Assembly: GCF_014171475.1 (NCBI RefSeq)
Contig: NZ_CP048817.1
Coordinates: 496,001-560,000, forward strand
Length of the DNA: 64,000 nucleotides
Origin: Sphingomonas sp. So64.6b
GTDB lineage: Bacteria; Pseudomonadota; Alphaproteobacteria; Sphingomonadales; Sphingomonadaceae
Direction: 5' to 3'
Part shown: piece by piece, positions 62,405 through 64,000 of the stretch
Layout: each line of letters starts with the position of its first letter
How positions within the stretch are numbered: the first letter of the stretch is position 1
The notes under the pieces: generated by a model
What the model saw: the letters and a program-made list of their open reading frames with translations, nothing else
Told to the model about the DNA's origin: nothing
The model's database searches: none
Translations under genes and position numbers: made by a program

Positions 62405-63190
62405 ATGGCCGAATTTGCCCTGCCCAAGAACAGCAAGATCAAGAAGAACGGCACGGTCCATAAGGCGCCCGCGGACGCCAAAACGGTCAAGAATTTCAAA
62501 GTCTATCGCTACGATCCCGATAGCGGCGAAAACCCGCGCTACGATACATTCCAGGTCGACCTCGATAGTTGCGGTCCAATGGTGCTCGACGCGCTGATCA
62601 AGATGAAGTCGGAGCAGGACAGCTCGCTGACTTTCCGTCGCTCGTGCCGCGAGGGTATTTGCGGTTCCTGCTCGATGAACATCGACGGCAAGAACGGCCT
62701 CGCCTGCACCACTGCGATCGATGATGTGAAGGGCGATGTGACGATCACGCCGCTGCCGCACATGGAAGTGATCAAGGACCTGGTCCCGGACTTCACTCAT
62801 TTCTATGCGCAATATGCGTCGATCAAGCCTTGGCTGCAGACCGTCACGCCGCCGCCCTCGGGCAAGGAGCGGCTGCAGTCGCCGAAAGATCGCGAAAAGC
62901 TCGATGGGCTGTACGAGTGCATCCTGTGCGCCTGCTGCTCGACCTCATGCCCGAGCTATTGGTGGAATTCCGACAAGTTCCTCGGTCCGGCGATCCTGTT
63001 GCAGGCCTATCGCTGGCTCGCCGACAGCCGTGACGAGATGACCGGCGAGCGGCTCGACGAACTGGAAGATCCGTTCCGCCTCTATCGCTGCCACACGATC
63101 ATGAACTGCGCGAACGTCTGCCCCAAGGGACTGAACCCGGCCAAGGCGATCGCCGAGATCAAGAAGATGGAAGTCGAGCGGGTATTATAG
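62405..63190 (+). CDS. sdhB: Succinate dehydrogenase iron-sulphur subunit
   Basis: A 261-residue protein with three cluster-binding blocks: [15 protein letters not shown] (with a later C, NGLAC) for the 2Fe-2S site, [12 protein letters not shown] for the 4Fe-4S site, and [14 protein letters not shown] for the 3Fe-4S site. It carries electrons from SdhA to the quinone site. It is separated from sdhCDA by four genes, so its transcription may be partly independent. Start at ATG 62405; the in-frame ORF begins earlier without a ribosome-binding site. Confidence 0.96.
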   Translation: MAEFALPKNSKIKKNGTVHKAPADAKTVKNFKVYRYDPDSGENPRYDTFQVDLDSCGPMVLDALIKMKSEQDSSLTFRRSCREGICGSCSMNIDGKNGLACTTAIDDVKGDVTITPLPHMEVIKDLVPDFTHFYAQYASIKPWLQTVTPPPSGKERLQSPKDREKLDGLYECILCACCSTSCPSYWWNSDKFLGPAILLQAYRWLADSRDEMTGERLDELEDPFRLYRCHTIMNCANVCPKGLNPAKAIAEIKKMEVERVL

Positions 63191-63195
63191 GTTCC

Positions 63196-63666
63196 GTGAC
63201 CGATATCGTCAGTCCGCCGTTCAGTTACGAAGACGACCCGAACGAACCCGGCTGGAAGAGCTGGCGGTTCCGCGATCCGACCAGGTTCAACAATTTTATT
63301 GAGCCGCTCTTGGTCAAGATGGAGGGCGGCATCGCGCGGGTGCGCATGATGCCCGAGCACCGGCATTCGAATATGCGCGACAATGTCCATGGCGGCGCGC
63401 TGCTCGGTTTCATGGACGTCGCGCTGTTCGCCGCGAGCCGCGGCTTCGGCGTGCTAAGCGCGGGCGGCGCGGTGACGCTCGATCTGTCGGCACAGTTCAT
63501 CGGCGGCGGACGTATCGGTGTGCCGCTCGAGGCGCATATCGAGCTGTTGCGCGAAACCGGCCGGATGTTGTTCCTGCGCGGCCTGATCGTGCAGGAAGGC
63601 GAGCCGACCATCGCGAGCTTCACCGGCACGCTGCGTAAATCGACGCCGCCCGCCAGCCTGTTATGA
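63196..63666 (+). CDS. PaaI-type hotdog thioesterase
   Basis: A 156-residue hotdog-fold protein. The core motif NVHGGALLGFMDVALFAA is the PaaI/4HBT family catalytic segment, followed by VTLDLSAQFIGGGRIGVPLEAHIELLRETGRMLFLRG. It hydrolyses acyl-CoA thioesters. The start is GTG at 63196, five bases after the sdhB stop. It overlaps the next gene by ATGA, so it is co-translated with it. Confidence 0.85.
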   Translation: MTDIVSPPFSYEDDPNEPGWKSWRFRDPTRFNNFIEPLLVKMEGGIARVRMMPEHRHSNMRDNVHGGALLGFMDVALFAASRGFGVLSAGGAVTLDLSAQFIGGGRIGVPLEAHIELLRETGRMLFLRGLIVQEGEPTIASFTGTLRKSTPPASLL

Positions 63667-64000
63667 GCAAAGTCCTCGCCGCATATCAGGCGCTGGTGGC
63701 GGCCGGTGAATTGCAGGCCGATCCTGAACAGGCCGAGGCCGCGCGCCGGCTCGATATGCTTGCCACCGAACTCGAGGCGACGCCGAAACGCGGCAGCACC
63801 TTGTGGCGCGCGCTCGGCAAAAAGCCCGAGGCACCACGCGGCATCTATCTCTGGGGCGGTGTCGGGCGCGGCAAATCGATGCTGATGGACCTGTTTTTCC
63901 ACACACTCGACATTCGCCGCAAACGCCGCGTCCATTTCCAGGAATTCATGCTCGAAGTGCATCAGCGTCTTGGTGTCGAGCGAGCTAAGGAAAAGGGGGA
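63663..64000 (+). CDS. zapE: ZapE/AFG1-family ATPase (3' end outside window)
   Basis: The first 112 residues of an ATPase. It starts MSKVLAAYQALVAAGEL and carries the Walker A P-loop GGVGRGKS at residues 65-72 in RGIYLWGGVGRGKSMLMDLFFH, then VHFQEFMLEVHQRL, which is typical of AFG1/ZapE proteins. ZapE acts in cell division at the Z ring, and AFG1-like proteins act on mitochondrial substrates. The reading frame is still open at the end of the window. It overlaps the thioesterase stop by four bases. Confidence 0.88.
   Translation, partial: MSKVLAAYQALVAAGELQADPEQAEAARRLDMLATELEATPKRGSTLWRALGKKPEAPRGIYLWGGVGRGKSMLMDLFFHTLDIRRKRRVHFQEFMLEVHQRLGVERAKEKG

Noticed and set aside
1-64000. tRNA, rRNA, insertion sequence or phage genes
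   Set aside because: I looked for cloverleaf-like segments, transposase or integrase motifs and structural phage genes and found none I can support by eye.

Overview
The window looks like chromosomal DNA from an aerobic, GC-rich alphaproteobacterium, most likely a sphingomonad (Sphingomonadaceae/Sphingomonadales). This rests on gene content: a large TonB-dependent receptor, DUF2794 and DUF3297 proteins, a fused LplT-acyltransferase-acyl-ACP synthetase, the sdhC-sdhD-sdhA order, an OxyR-AhpC-AhpD locus, and GC-rich palindromes between genes. No species can be named from sequence alone. I see no rRNA, tRNA, CRISPR array, integrase or insertion sequence.

Layout. 1-0.8 kb: the 5' part of an AraC-type regulator. 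1.3-6.9 kb: a complete chaperone-usher pilus operon with two pilin-like subunits, chaperone, usher, a two-domain tip subunit and a minor subunit; a terminator-like attenuator follows the first pilin gene. 7-9 kb: an OmpR-type two-component system. 9.3-11.7 kb: a TonB-dependent receptor. 11.9-16.3 kb: an LprI-like protein, a 55-residue protein, an LplT-like transporter, pgsA-moaD-moaE and a secreted FAS1 protein. 16.4-18.7 kb: oxyR divergent from ahpC-ahpD. 18.7-20.7 kb: a TauE-type exporter, serine acetyltransferase and DUF2794. 20.8-25.9 kb: a membrane protein, a SnoaL/LysR pair, a YadA-type trimeric autotransporter and an SDR. 26-30 kb: poorly characterised genes, including a 566-residue orphan. 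30.4-36 kb: typA and a three-domain Aas fusion. 36-42 kb: S41 protease, two AraC regulators, a fosmidomycin-resistance-like exporter, and an HxlR regulator facing an SDR with an internal deletion.

42-50 kb: small proteins, a PEP-mutase-family enzyme, a LytS/LytR-type two-component pair, an HD oxygenase/hydrolase, phenylalanine hydroxylase and a secreted RidA. 50-54 kb: prmA, an SDR and two tandem soluble methyl-accepting proteins that share long identical stretches. 54.6-63.2 kb: succinate dehydrogenase, with sdhCDA separated from sdhB by about 5 kb holding four unrelated genes (metallopeptidase, ClpP-like protein, DUF885 protein, CreD). The window ends inside a ZapE/AFG1-type ATPase gene.

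The strongest leads for new biology are the pilus operon with its attenuator, the tandem soluble sensors (one with histidines that could bind haem, the other without), the truncated SDR under a perfect 14-bp operator palindrome, the oxyR/ahpCD locus whose ahpD ribosome-binding site lies in a palindromic repeat, and the two unassigned proteins (566-residue orphan and gluzincin-like peptidase).
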